Source: Micromonosporaceae bacterium (lineage in GTDB: Bacteria; Actinomycetota; Actinomycetes; Mycobacteriales; Micromonosporaceae). Taken from it: 57,038 nucleotides of DNA. Positions 16,028 to 23,914 of this stretch are shown here, in pieces. The notes beneath the pieces are model-generated. The model did not search any database, was not told where the DNA came from, and saw only the letters and a list, made by a program, of their open reading frames with translations. Made by a program: the position numbers and the translations under genes. The DNA lies in NCBI GenBank assembly GCA_003543035.1, contig DPJL01000110.1:1-57038 (forward strand), in the 5' to 3' direction. The stretch's first letter is position 1, and each line of letters starts with the position of its first letter.

Positions 16028-16813
16028 ATGCCATTGATCGCCATGGTTTCCGCTAAGGGTTCGCCGGGTGTCTCCACCACCGCGCTCGCCTGCACACTCA
16101 CCTGGCCCGTGCCGACTCTGCTGGCCGAGTGTGATCCGGCGGGTGGCGACCTGCTATCCGGATACCTTGCGCGATATGAGCTTCCCACCGATCGGGGTGT
16201 CCTTCCGTTGGCCGGGTCGGCGATCCGGGGTACCGCGGAACAGGATCTACCCGGTCAGCTCATCGACCTGGATTCGCCGCGGCAGCAGCGGATGGTGTTG
16301 CCCGGCATCACCGATCCCGCCCAGAGTGCCTCGCTGAATCCGGGTTGGGCACGGCTGGGTGAGTACTTCGCCACCATGCCCGCCACGGTGATTGTCGATT
16401 GTGGACGGTTAGCCGCACCGAATCCCCCGATTCCGTTGCTGGCCGGCGCAGACATGGTGCTGCTGGTGTTGCGGTCCAAGTCGATCCGCACGATCTCGCC
16501 CGCTGTCCCGGCCATCGCACTGCTGAAGCGCGAGCTGGCCGATGAGGAAAGCCTTGGGCTGCTTGTGGTCGGCGACGGTATCGCGCCACGTGAGCTGGTG
16601 CGCCATCTCCAGGTGCCCGTCATCGGAAAACTCGCCTGGGATCCCTCCACCGCGGCGGCACTTTGCGGTGACGGCAAGGGAAGGCGCCGTGGTCCTTTGA
16701 TGCGCTCGGCCATGCTCCTCAACCGCAGCGTGCACACCGCCCTGGCCGCTCGCCAGACCAACCAGTACGCCCTGGCGAGGCGGGACACCGACGCGATTCC
16801 GGTGATCAGATGA
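16028..16813 (+). CDS. CpaE/TadZ-like MinD-family protein with a degenerate P-loop
   Basis: 261 aa. The N-terminus MPLIAMVSAKGSPGVSTTAL aligns with the KGGVGKTT deviant Walker A of MinD/ParA proteins, but reads KGSPGVSTT: the signature second Lys before the two Thr is replaced by Ser. AECDPAGGDLL corresponds to Walker A' (xxxDxDP). TVIVDCG is the Walker B strand. CpaE/TadZ proteins localise the Tad machine at the membrane and several are weak or inactive ATPases, which fits. It overlaps the ATPase gene downstream by 4 nt. Confidence 0.75.
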   Translation: MPLIAMVSAKGSPGVSTTALACTLTWPVPTLLAECDPAGGDLLSGYLARYELPTDRGVLPLAGSAIRGTAEQDLPGQLIDLDSPRQQRMVLPGITDPAQSASLNPGWARLGEYFATMPATVIVDCGRLAAPNPPIPLLAGADMVLLVLRSKSIRTISPAVPAIALLKRELADEESLGLLVVGDGIAPRELVRHLQVPVIGKLAWDPSTAAALCGDGKGRRRGPLMRSAMLLNRSVHTALAARQTNQYALARRDTDAIPVIR

Positions 16814-18270
16814 GCATCCCCCGCTTCGTTCCCAATCCATTGCCAGTCGAGCCGGAACCGGCCCGGGTCAACGGTCACGGCCATTCGGACCCACAGCAGA
16901 TCGACTACGGCGTGGTCCGTCTGCTGCATGCCCGCGTCACCGACACCCTGACGACTCTGCTGGCCGACGCGGCAAACGTCACCACGGTGTACCGGCGCGA
17001 GTTGGCTCAACGCGTGGGCCGCGAAATCGTTGCCGATTATGCGATCGCCATGGCGCATGCGGGCCAGCCGGTGAGCCCGGCTCAGGAGAACGCCTTGCTG
17101 GACGCGGTGGTCGCCGGCATGTTCGGAGCCGGTCGGCTGCAACGGTTGCTGGACGACCCGAGCATCACCAACGTCCATATCATCGGCTGCGATCAGGTGC
17201 TGTTGCACCACCCCGACGGCTCACGCAGCCTTGGCGACCCCGTGGCCGACAGCGACGACGAGCTCGTCAGTATGTTGCAGGTGCTGGCGATGCGGGTGGC
17301 CGCGACCGAGCGGCAGCTCTCCGAATCGAACCCTGAGCTCGACATGCAGCTGCCCGACGGCTCACGAATGACGGTGCTGTACAAGGTTTCTCCGCGCCCG
17401 ATCGTCTACCTACGCAAGCACACCCTCTTCAACGCCTCGCTGGAGGAGTTGCGAGACCGCTGGGGAATGATCGATCACCTCCTGTACCGCTTCCTCAGCA
17501 AGGCATTGGAGTCCGGCGCCAACATCATGGTGGCCGGCCTTGCCGCATCGGGAAAGACGACCCTGTTACGCGCGTTGGCCCGCACCATTCCCGCCGCGGA
17601 GCCCTACATCACGCTCGAGGAGTCTCGCGAGCTCGGCCTGCACGAGCCGGTTGGCGCCAACTGGGTGATCAGTCTGGAAGCGTTGCAGGGCCATGGCGAA
17701 TACGACTCCGCGGGCAAGCGCCGGGGCGAGAAGACGTTACACGACATGATGCCGATTACGCAGCGCCTCGGCGTACGACGGGTTATCGTCGGCGAGACCC
17801 GTGGCCGCGAGATCGTGCCAATGCTGCGAGCGATGACCGTCAGCCGGGGTGCCATGTGTACGATCCACGCCCGGCAAGCGCGTGAGGTGATGGACTCGAT
17901 CGTGCAGCTCGCCTGCTCCTACGGCAACGACCTCGGCGCCGAGCAGGCATTGCGGATGGCGGCCCAGGGCATCGATCTCATCGTCTACACCGCGGTCGTC
18001 GACGAACGCGCGATCGGCGGCGGCGAGCACCGCTTCGTCTCACATGTCATCGAAGTCGGCGGCATGCGCGACGACAGAGTCGTCACCACAACGGTTTTCG
18101 GGCCCGGGCCAGACGGCCGTGCGGTGCCAAGGCATCTGCCCGAACGGATCCGCGACGACCTGATGGACGTCGGCTACGACCCGCGAGAACTCATCCCCTA
18201 CATCGAGGCCGGCGCCAACAACCGCGGTGCGTGGGTGAGAGAGTTGCACACCAAGCGGGTGCGCCAATGA
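16810..18270 (+). CDS. tadA: Tad pilus secretion ATPase (TadA/CpaF)
   Basis: 486-aa hexameric motor ATPase that powers Flp pilus assembly. The N-terminal domain has SITNVHIIG (the normal 'dpsItEImvnG' segment). Walker A is VAGLAASGKTTLL near residues 239-251. YITLEESREL corresponds to the Asp box, RRVIVGETRGREIVPMLRAM to Walker B, and CTIHA to the His box. These are diagnostic for CpaF/TadA. Overlaps both neighbours by ATGA, so it is translated as part of the pilus operon. Confidence 0.93.
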   Translation: MSIPRFVPNPLPVEPEPARVNGHGHSDPQQIDYGVVRLLHARVTDTLTTLLADAANVTTVYRRELAQRVGREIVADYAIAMAHAGQPVSPAQENALLDAVVAGMFGAGRLQRLLDDPSITNVHIIGCDQVLLHHPDGSRSLGDPVADSDDELVSMLQVLAMRVAATERQLSESNPELDMQLPDGSRMTVLYKVSPRPIVYLRKHTLFNASLEELRDRWGMIDHLLYRFLSKALESGANIMVAGLAASGKTTLLRALARTIPAAEPYITLEESRELGLHEPVGANWVISLEALQGHGEYDSAGKRRGEKTLHDMMPITQRLGVRRVIVGETRGREIVPMLRAMTVSRGAMCTIHARQAREVMDSIVQLACSYGNDLGAEQALRMAAQGIDLIVYTAVVDERAIGGGEHRFVSHVIEVGGMRDDRVVTTTVFGPGPDGRAVPRHLPERIRDDLMDVGYDPRELIPYIEAGANNRGAWVRELHTKRVRQ

Positions 18271-19148
18271 TCCAGATCATCGCCGCGGTCTCCTTCCTCC
18301 TGCTGGGCTCAGGTATCGCACTCGCCATCAGGTGGATGATCGGCACCCGCAAGCCGCCCGGGCCGGCGTCGCCGTTTCGGTTGTGGGTGAAGAAGTTCTG
18401 GCAAGGTAATGGGCGCTCTGCACGGCAGCGTGGTACCCACCGGATGCTTCTGGTTGGTGCCGTTGTCATCGGCTCGCTCACCTGGCTGCTGACCGGGTGG
18501 CCGGTGGGCGGTCTCATTGTGGCCCTTGCCATTCCAGGGGTTCCGTGGCTCTTTACCGCAGCCACAGCGGAGAAGAAGGCCATCGCCCGGCTGGGCGCGC
18601 TTGAGGCGTGGACACGCCGGGTCAGTGACTACGTGCGCAACGGTATTGGTCTGCAAGCGGCGATCGTTGCCACCGCACGAACAGCGCCACCGCTGCTGGC
18701 GGCTGAGGTGAAAACGTTGGCGGCACGGCTTCAGGCGGGCACTGATCCGTCTACCGCGTTGCGCCTCTTTGCCGACGACCTCGACGACTACAGCTGCGAC
18801 GAAGTGGTCGCGCCACTGATCCTTCAGCTCGCCGATGCGGGCGAGGGCCTGCACAGCTCGCTGAGCGATATAGCCCAAGCACTTTCAGAGGAGATCGCGA
18901 CCCGGTCCACCGTGGACAGTGAGAGATCGACCGCTCGATACACCGTGCGATTCCTAACCGGTGCCACCGTTGCGGTGATTGCCTTTGGTGCCATCAACTC
19001 CGGCTATGCCACGCCCTACAAGTCGTTGCTGGGCCAGACAATTCTCACCCTGCTCGCCGCGCTCTACATCGGGTTGATGCTCTGGATCCGAGCGCTCTCG
19101 TTGCCCGATCGGTTGCCCAGGCTGCTGGAAGTGGAGGGCGAGCGATGA
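18267..19148 (+). CDS. tadB: Tad pilus inner-membrane platform protein TadB
   Basis: 293 aa from the ATG at 18267, which overlaps the tadA stop. Hydrophobic helices lie at the N-terminus, near 65-100, and at the C-terminus around the T2SSF domain (ARLGALEAWTRRVSDYVRNGIGLQAAI...). The cytosolic core between helices is the GspF-like four-helix domain that contacts the ATPase. Pairs with TadC to form the membrane platform on which the pilin is polymerised. Stop overlaps the tadC start. Confidence 0.88.
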   Translation: MIQIIAAVSFLLLGSGIALAIRWMIGTRKPPGPASPFRLWVKKFWQGNGRSARQRGTHRMLLVGAVVIGSLTWLLTGWPVGGLIVALAIPGVPWLFTAATAEKKAIARLGALEAWTRRVSDYVRNGIGLQAAIVATARTAPPLLAAEVKTLAARLQAGTDPSTALRLFADDLDDYSCDEVVAPLILQLADAGEGLHSSLSDIAQALSEEIATRSTVDSERSTARYTVRFLTGATVAVIAFGAINSGYATPYKSLLGQTILTLLAALYIGLMLWIRALSLPDRLPRLLEVEGER

Positions 19149-19990
19149 TATTCAACTTCTGGCTCGCGGTGGGCATCACCGGCGGCGCGATCGTCGGCTT
19201 CGGCCTCTTTCTACTGGCCGTTCAATTTGTCCCGGCCACCCCAGCGCTCGGCCCGGCGTTGAGACGGCTGCACCCGACGACACCCGAGCCGTCGATGCCC
19301 GCGCTCGCCCGCGCAACCCACAACGCCGATCTGGAGATCCTGGGCCGCACCCAGGAGCAGCACATCATGTCGATCGTGCTGTCGGCCGGCCTGGCCCTGG
19401 TTCTCCCAGTGCTGCTGACGATTCTGGCATTCATCCTCGGGATCAGGCTTCCCTTCACGATCCCGCTTGCGGTGACACTGTTGGCTTCCGCCGGGGCGGC
19501 GTTGTTGGCCCATCGCGATATGCGTGTCAAGGCAAGGACCGCGCGAGCCGAATTTGCCCGGGCGCTGTGCACGTATGCGGCGTTGACTGCCCACCAGGTG
19601 CGCTCGGGCCACGGTGCGGTGGAAGCGATGGAACGCTCGGCGAGCATCTGCAACGGCTGGCCCTACACCAGACTGCGCACGGCGTTGCTCACCGCCCAGC
19701 TGCAAATGCGGCCGCCGTGGGACGAGCTGAAGTCGCTCGCGGCCGAGATCGATGTGGTGGAGCTGGCCAGCTTCGCCGACATCATGCGCAGCGCTGGATC
19801 CGATGGCGCACAGGTCTACCAGACATTGCGCGCGCAGGCTTCTTCGCTGCGCGACCAGATCCGGGTTCGTGCCTTGGAGACCGCCAAGACCCGTACTTCC
19901 AAATTGGACGTGCCCTCCACAATGCTGATCATCGTCCTGCTGGTCCTCATCGGCTACCCGCTGATGGCAAGCCTTTTCAACAACCGCTAG
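19145..19990 (+). CDS. tadC: Tad pilus inner-membrane platform protein TadC
   Basis: 281 aa. N-terminal helix, a second hydrophobic pair near residues 77-120, the T2SSF/GspF-like cytosolic domain (ALCTYAALTAHQVRSGHGAVEAME...), and a C-terminal helix MLIIVLLVLIGYPLMASLF. This is the partner of TadB. The start ATG overlaps the tadB stop. The gene ends 12 nt before the pilin gene, whose own Shine-Dalgarno (AGAGGAAA) suggests separate, stronger translation of the pilin. Confidence 0.88.
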   Translation: MIFNFWLAVGITGGAIVGFGLFLLAVQFVPATPALGPALRRLHPTTPEPSMPALARATHNADLEILGRTQEQHIMSIVLSAGLALVLPVLLTILAFILGIRLPFTIPLAVTLLASAGAALLAHRDMRVKARTARAEFARALCTYAALTAHQVRSGHGAVEAMERSASICNGWPYTRLRTALLTAQLQMRPPWDELKSLAAEIDVVELASFADIMRSAGSDGAQVYQTLRAQASSLRDQIRVRALETAKTRTSKLDVPSTMLIIVLLVLIGYPLMASLFNNR

Positions 19991-20002
19991 AGAGGAAAAC
20001 CC

Positions 20003-20167
20003 ATGTTACTGAAGCTGGCCGCACGGCTGGAGATGTTCAAGGAAGACCGCGGTGACGGCCCGATCCCTTACGTCATCATGGTCGCGATCATCACCGCCGC
20101 CGCCGCCGCCATCGGCCTCACCCTCGTGGGGATCGCCAACGGCTGGGTCGCGAAGATTCCGAGGTAG
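20003..20167 (+). CDS. Small Flp-type pilin or pilin-like peptide
   Basis: 54 aa, too short for most gene callers. A charged N-terminal part (MLLKLAARLEMFKEDRGDG) is followed by one long hydrophobic helix (PYVIMVAIITAAAAAIGLTL) and a short polar end KIPR. AGAGGAAA lies 8 nt upstream of the ATG. Size, the G-x-Pro junction before the helix and the place between tadC and the TadE genes fit the Flp major pilin of actinobacterial Tad loci. The expected processing site is just before the hydrophobic helix, cut by the A24 peptidase at 13010-13711. Confidence 0.8.
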   Translation: MLLKLAARLEMFKEDRGDGPIPYVIMVAIITAAAAAIGLTLVGIANGWVAKIPR

Positions 20168-20169
20168 CC

Positions 20170-20541
20170 ATGAAGGCCAAGGCTGATCGTGGAAGTGGGC
20201 CGGTCGAATTCGCCGTGCTCGGCCTCCCGCTTCTCATCATCACGTTCATCGTGGTGCAGGCGGCCTTTGTCTTCTATGCCAGATCGACCGCGTTGGCGGC
20301 GGCGACCCAGGGGGCCAACGCCGCCCGCGCCTACAACGCCTCGGCCGGTGCGGGTCCCACCAAGGCCAACGACTTTCTGACCCGGGTCGGTGGTGGGTTG
20401 CGCAATCCTTCGATAACAATGACTTCGACGGGTACCGAGGTAACCATGACCGTGACTGGGCAGGCCCAGACCATCATCCCGGGTCTGACTTTCGCGGTGA
20501 GCCAAAGCGCCAGCGGCCCGATCGAACGGTTCACGTCATGA
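20170..20541 (+). CDS. TadE-like minor pilin
   Basis: 123 aa. The N-terminal RGSGPVEFAVLGLPLLIITFIVVQ has the TadE signature: Glu at position +5 relative to the processing Gly, then a hydrophobic helix. The next segment (ARSTALAAATQGANAARAY) is the conserved amphipathic helix of TadE. Beyond residue 70 a small beta-rich domain follows. It is a probable pseudopilin of the Tad system. Two nt separate it from the pilin gene and 4 nt overlap it with the next TadE gene. Confidence 0.85.
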   Translation: MKAKADRGSGPVEFAVLGLPLLIITFIVVQAAFVFYARSTALAAATQGANAARAYNASAGAGPTKANDFLTRVGGGLRNPSITMTSTGTEVTMTVTGQAQTIIPGLTFAVSQSASGPIERFTS

Positions 20542-21035
20542 AGGCGCTCGCGCCATTTCGGGGAAATCGCGGCCTCGCGCGAAAAGGATCGCGCCATTTC
20601 CCGCAAATCGCGCCGATCTTGCCAGACCGGGGAGCGGCCAGCATCGAGCTCGCGGTCCTCACCCCTGCCGTCATCGCGTTCTTCGCGGCGGTGGTTATCG
20701 CGGGCCGGATCACGTTGGCGCTACAGGCCGCCGACTCCGCCGCCTATGACGCGGCCCGCACAGCCAGCCTCGCGCGGAGTGCGGCCGAGGCTCAGACCGA
20801 GGCGCGAAGCGCTGCCCTGGCCTCGTTTTCCTCGCAGGGCATCACCTGTCTGACTCTTACCGTCACGGTCAACACGGCCGGCTTCTCTGTCCCGGTTGGA
20901 CAGTCGGCCACGGTGAGCGTGAATGTCAGCTGCCTGGCCGAGCTTCGCGATGTCGCTCTGCCCGGCATGCCCGGTAGCACCACGCTGACATCCAGCTTTG
21001 TCAGCCCGCTGGATCGCTATCGGAGCCGGACATGA
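20538..21035 (+). CDS. Second TadE-like protein with REP-derived N-terminal insert
   Basis: 165 aa. Residues about 33-60 (RGAASIELAVLTPAVIAFFA) form the TadE core with the Glu after the processing site. Upstream of it are some 30 unusual, Arg/Phe/Pro-rich residues (PFRGNRGLARKGSRHF) encoded by a pair of near-identical 24-bp palindromic repeats at 20548-20612. Paralogues start the TadE motif near residue 8, so this leader appears to be inserted DNA translated in frame. An alternative start inside the insert cannot be excluded. Cys residues in the C-terminal beta domain (GITCLTL, NVSCLAE) may form a disulfide outside the cell. Confidence 0.78.
   Translation: MKALAPFRGNRGLARKGSRHFPQIAPILPDRGAASIELAVLTPAVIAFFAAVVIAGRITLALQAADSAAYDAARTASLARSAAEAQTEARSAALASFSSQGITCLTLTVTVNTAGFSVPVGQSATVSVNVSCLAELRDVALPGMPGSTTLTSSFVSPLDRYRSRT
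20548..20612. repeat. Pair of 24-bp REP-like palindromic repeats inside a TadE gene
   Basis: Unit 1 at 20548-20571 and unit 2 at 20589-20612 start with the same TCGCGCCATTTC and end with AAATCGCG, differing at 3 of 24 positions. Each unit is itself an imperfect palindrome (CGCG..ATTTC / GAAAT.CGCG). Between them lies a 17-nt spacer with GCGCGAAAA. The arrangement resembles dispersed REP/BIME-type elements; copies elsewhere in the genome cannot be tested here. Confidence 0.6.
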
Positions 21036-21436
21036 TCAGCCGGGACAGCGGGAAGGTCACCATCTTCTTCGCCATCATCGCCCCGGCCTGGATAGCAATG
21101 CTGGGCCTGGTAATCGTTGGTGGCGGCCGGATCCGCGCCTTCCAGCGAGCCGACAACATCGCCGCCGAGGCGGCACGCGCTGCAGGACAGGCAATTGACC
21201 CCACCGAGGCTGTCATCGGCGGGCCGAAGGTCGTCGACCCCGGCCGGGCTACCGCAGCGGCGCTGGACTATCTCAATGCCGCCGGAGCTACCGGCAGTGT
21301 CACCGTTTCACCCGATCGGCAGCACCTGACGGTCACCGCTGTCGTCAACTTCGCTAACCCCTCGGGACTGGAGTTCATCGGAGGAGCCACCTGGCAGGCG
21401 ACCGGTGTCGCCACCGCGACCCTCCTCATTGGATAG
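21032..21436 (+). CDS. TadG/TadE-like pilus-associated protein
   Basis: 134 aa. The N-terminus RDSGKVTIFFAIIAPAWIAMLGLVIVGGG is a putative-Flp-pilus-assembly (TadG N-terminal) segment: polar stretch, Gly, then a hydrophobic helix. The typical Glu/Asp at +5 is not obvious. A following helix RIRAFQRADNIAAEAARAAG matches the family, and the C-terminus is a short beta domain. It overlaps its upstream neighbour by 4 nt and lies 12 nt before the LysM gene. Confidence 0.75.
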   Translation: MISRDSGKVTIFFAIIAPAWIAMLGLVIVGGGRIRAFQRADNIAAEAARAAGQAIDPTEAVIGGPKVVDPGRATAAALDYLNAAGATGSVTVSPDRQHLTVTAVVNFANPSGLEFIGGATWQATGVATATLLIG

Positions 21437-21448
21437 AGAGGCGATCCC

Positions 21449-23323
21449 ATGCACTGGTTCAGGCGTCTCATCGCCGGCACATTCGCGCTGGCCATCACCG
21501 TCGCCATTGTTGGGGGTACGCCCGTCCTGCTACTACGCGTGGCAGGCAACCCGCTCCCTAAGCAGCTGCCGTCGATGGACGAAATCACCACTGCCCTGAC
21601 GTCCCCGGACAACGGCGCGCTCTTCCTGTACCTGTTGGCATTGGTCGGCTGGCTGGCGTGGGCCACCTTCACCATCAGCGTGCTGATCGAGATCCCGGCC
21701 CAGCTTCGCGGACGTAGAGCCAAACGCATTCCGGGGATGAAGGTCCAGCAGAAGGTCGCGGCGGCATTGGTCGGCTCGATGATCGCCGTCTTCGCCGGGG
21801 CGAGCGTGGCCCATGCGATGATCGCAGCGCCGGTCCAGGCCAAACCTCCAGCTGTGGCTACGATGGTGACCGCCACGCAGCAGGCGACTCAGCAGCAGCA
21901 AATGGTTTACGTCGTGGTGAAGGGCGACTATCTGGGCCGCATTGCGGAGCGCTTCACCGGTGACTTCGACTGCTACCGCGAGATCGCGGCGCTCAACCCG
22001 AAACTGATCCGCAACCCCAACCACATCGAGCCCGGCTGGAAAATCGTCCTGCCGGAACGATCCGTCGATCGCGGAATCATGAGTCACGCCACCGGAAAGC
22101 TTCACACGCCTGGCACCGCGCCCGCGGCCCAACCGCCGCCTGTTGTTCAGACGCCACCACCCCCCGTGGTGCAAAAGACACCGCCGCCCACCAAGACACC
22201 GCCGCCCACCAAGGCGCCGGTGACCCAGGCACCGGTAGCCCAAGCGCCACAACAGGAAGAGAAAGAGGGCGACAACGCACTGCACGCACCACTCGCAGCC
22301 GGGGCAGGGATCGCGGCGGCGAGCGTGCTCGCGGCTCATGTGATTGTGCGAAGGCGCCAGGTCCGCCGCCGTAGGCAGATGCGGATCCGGCGACCCCGGC
22401 GGGTCGAGCCGTTCCTGCCACCCGAGGACAACGCGGCCCGGCAGATGGCCAAACATCGCGCGGCCGACCGGCTTGACGCGGGCCTGCGCCGCCTATCGGT
22501 TGGGCTTCGGGGCCGGCTCCCGGTCGAGATGCCCGACATCGCCGCAGTGTGGCAGAACGGTGGAGATCTGGCCGTAGTCCTCACTTCCCCGTGCGACGAG
22601 CCACCGGAACCGTTCGAGGAGCGTTGGCAGAACACGTGGTCGCTGCCCGCGACGGTGAAGTTGCCGGATTCGAGCTGGGCTCCTTCCCCGCTCCCGGGTT
22701 TGCTCACCTTCGCTACCTGGCCGCAGGGTGGCGAGTTGCTGGTGGACTGCGAACGCACCGGTTTGCTCACCATCACCGGTGATCCGGCCGGATGCGAGGA
22801 CCTGTTGCGCTGCTTGGCCGCCGAGGCTGCTACCGCACCTTGGGCTGATGGTGCCTCGGTGCAGATCGCCGGGCTCAGCACGGCCGATATGCGCTCCCTC
22901 GCTTCGCTCAACCCCGCGCGGGTCCGCTTCAATGCCTCCATCCCGGATGCCCTTGCCCGCCTTAGCAAACGAGCCTTGGCCAACGCGGCAATCCTGCAGG
23001 AGGCACAGATCGCCGACATCATGCTGGCTCGCCTCAACAACATGACCGAGGCAAGTTGGCTGACCCATCTGCTTTTCGTGGCCGATCCGTGGGGCGAGCA
23101 CACCGATCAACTGCTCGCGCTCGACTCCCAACTCGCCGGTCTGCGCCGGGTCGGCGTTGCGGTGGTGGTGACCCATCCCACAGCCACGCGATGGTCCGCG
23201 ACCGTGAGTGCCGATGGCAGCCTGCATATGGCGTGGCTGGCCGTCGCCGGGGCGCAAGCCTGCCAACTGACCACGGATCATTTGGCTGACATGGCGGAGG
23301 CCACTCTGGACGCGGAGCACTAG
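21449..23323 (+). CDS. LysM-domain membrane protein ending the Tad operon, possibly truncated
   Basis: 624 aa. Two or three membrane helices in the first 125 residues, a LysM peptidoglycan-binding domain (YVVVKGDYLGRIAERFTGDF...EPGWKIVLP, about 151-208), a Pro/Thr-rich linker (230-270), another helix near 285-300 and a cytosolic Arg-rich segment followed by a C-terminal domain of unknown type. In many actinomycetes the counterpart in Tad loci is longer and ends in a BTAD-type activator domain; here none is seen. The stop codon TAG is formed at the edge of the inverted-repeat element at 23321-23393, so the C-terminus may have been cut short by that insertion. Confidence 0.78.
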   Translation: MHWFRRLIAGTFALAITVAIVGGTPVLLLRVAGNPLPKQLPSMDEITTALTSPDNGALFLYLLALVGWLAWATFTISVLIEIPAQLRGRRAKRIPGMKVQQKVAAALVGSMIAVFAGASVAHAMIAAPVQAKPPAVATMVTATQQATQQQQMVYVVVKGDYLGRIAERFTGDFDCYREIAALNPKLIRNPNHIEPGWKIVLPERSVDRGIMSHATGKLHTPGTAPAAQPPPVVQTPPPPVVQKTPPPTKTPPPTKAPVTQAPVAQAPQQEEKEGDNALHAPLAAGAGIAAASVLAAHVIVRRRQVRRRRQMRIRRPRRVEPFLPPEDNAARQMAKHRAADRLDAGLRRLSVGLRGRLPVEMPDIAAVWQNGGDLAVVLTSPCDEPPEPFEERWQNTWSLPATVKLPDSSWAPSPLPGLLTFATWPQGGELLVDCERTGLLTITGDPAGCEDLLRCLAAEAATAPWADGASVQIAGLSTADMRSLASLNPARVRFNASIPDALARLSKRALANAAILQEAQIADIMLARLNNMTEASWLTHLLFVADPWGEHTDQLLALDSQLAGLRRVGVAVVVTHPTATRWSATVSADGSLHMAWLAVAGAQACQLTTDHLADMAEATLDAEH

Positions 23324-23393
23324 GGGGTGTCTCTTGGATCTTCCGGGTACGAGGCTCGACGCAGCCCCGAGAAGATCCAAGAGACACCCCCTA
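23321..23393. mobile_element. Small TA-flanked inverted-repeat element (MITE-like)
   Basis: A perfect 23-bp inverted repeat, TAGGGGGTGTCTCTTGGATC plus TTC on the left (23321-23343) and its exact complement on the right (23371-23393), encloses 27 nt. The outermost bases are TA on both sides, as in target duplications of IS630- or IS5-type transposition. No coding capacity. A bidirectional terminator is the alternative, but there is no T-tract and the arms are unusually long. The left end supplies the stop codon of the upstream gene. Confidence 0.6.
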
Positions 23394-23404
23394 AACTTGG
23401 GCCG

Positions 23405-23914
23405 GTGCGCTTCGAATTTGATCCACTGCTCACCGCCGCGCTCCGTGAAGAGATCATCGGCCTATGGCTGGATGTCTCCAATACCGGTGGCGCGGTAGGG
23501 TTTGTCGCCCCGGTGACGGTTGCGGACATCGAGCCGACCGCCAACGCAGCCTTCGCCCGCCTCGACTCCGGTGAAGACCGATTGCTGCTCGGCTTTGCGG
23601 ACGACAAGTTGGTCGCCATGCTCATATTCGTGCGGGGCTTCAAGCTGACCGAGCATTGGCGCACGATCAAACGCGTCATGGTCCACCCCGGCACGCAGGG
23701 CAAGGGCTATGGCGCGGAGCTCATGCGGGAGGGCGAGCGGGTGGCCCGGGAGTGCGGATGGGAAGGGCTCTTCCTCACCGTCCGCGGCGGGCTTGGTCTC
23801 GAACGGTTCTACAGCGCCTTGGGTTACAAGGAAGTCGGCCGGCTGCCGGGCACATTGCGGGTCGCACCAGGCGACGACCGCGACGAGATCCTGATGTGGC
23901 TGGCGCTCAGCTGA
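23405..23914 (+). CDS. GNAT-family N-acetyltransferase
   Basis: 169 aa from the GTG at 23405 (VRFEFDPLLTAAL); earlier in-frame starts lie within the inverted-repeat element. The acetyl-CoA binding motif A is IKRVMVHPGTQGKGYGAELM (residues about 92-111), with the Q/RxxGxG/A signature as TQGKGYG. LFLTVRGGLGLERFYSALGYKEVGRLPG is motif B. The substrate is unknown. No Shine-Dalgarno site is evident, so the transcript may start close to the GTG. Its 3' end overlaps the converging MOSC gene by 8 nt. Confidence 0.88.
   Translation: MRFEFDPLLTAALREEIIGLWLDVSNTGGAVGFVAPVTVADIEPTANAAFARLDSGEDRLLLGFADDKLVAMLIFVRGFKLTEHWRTIKRVMVHPGTQGKGYGAELMREGERVARECGWEGLFLTVRGGLGLERFYSALGYKEVGRLPGTLRVAPGDDRDEILMWLALS

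Noticed and set aside
23321..23393. Rho-independent terminator
   Set aside because: The stem is long and perfect but no T-run follows on either strand; TA-flanked ends fit a small mobile element better. Terminator activity is still possible.
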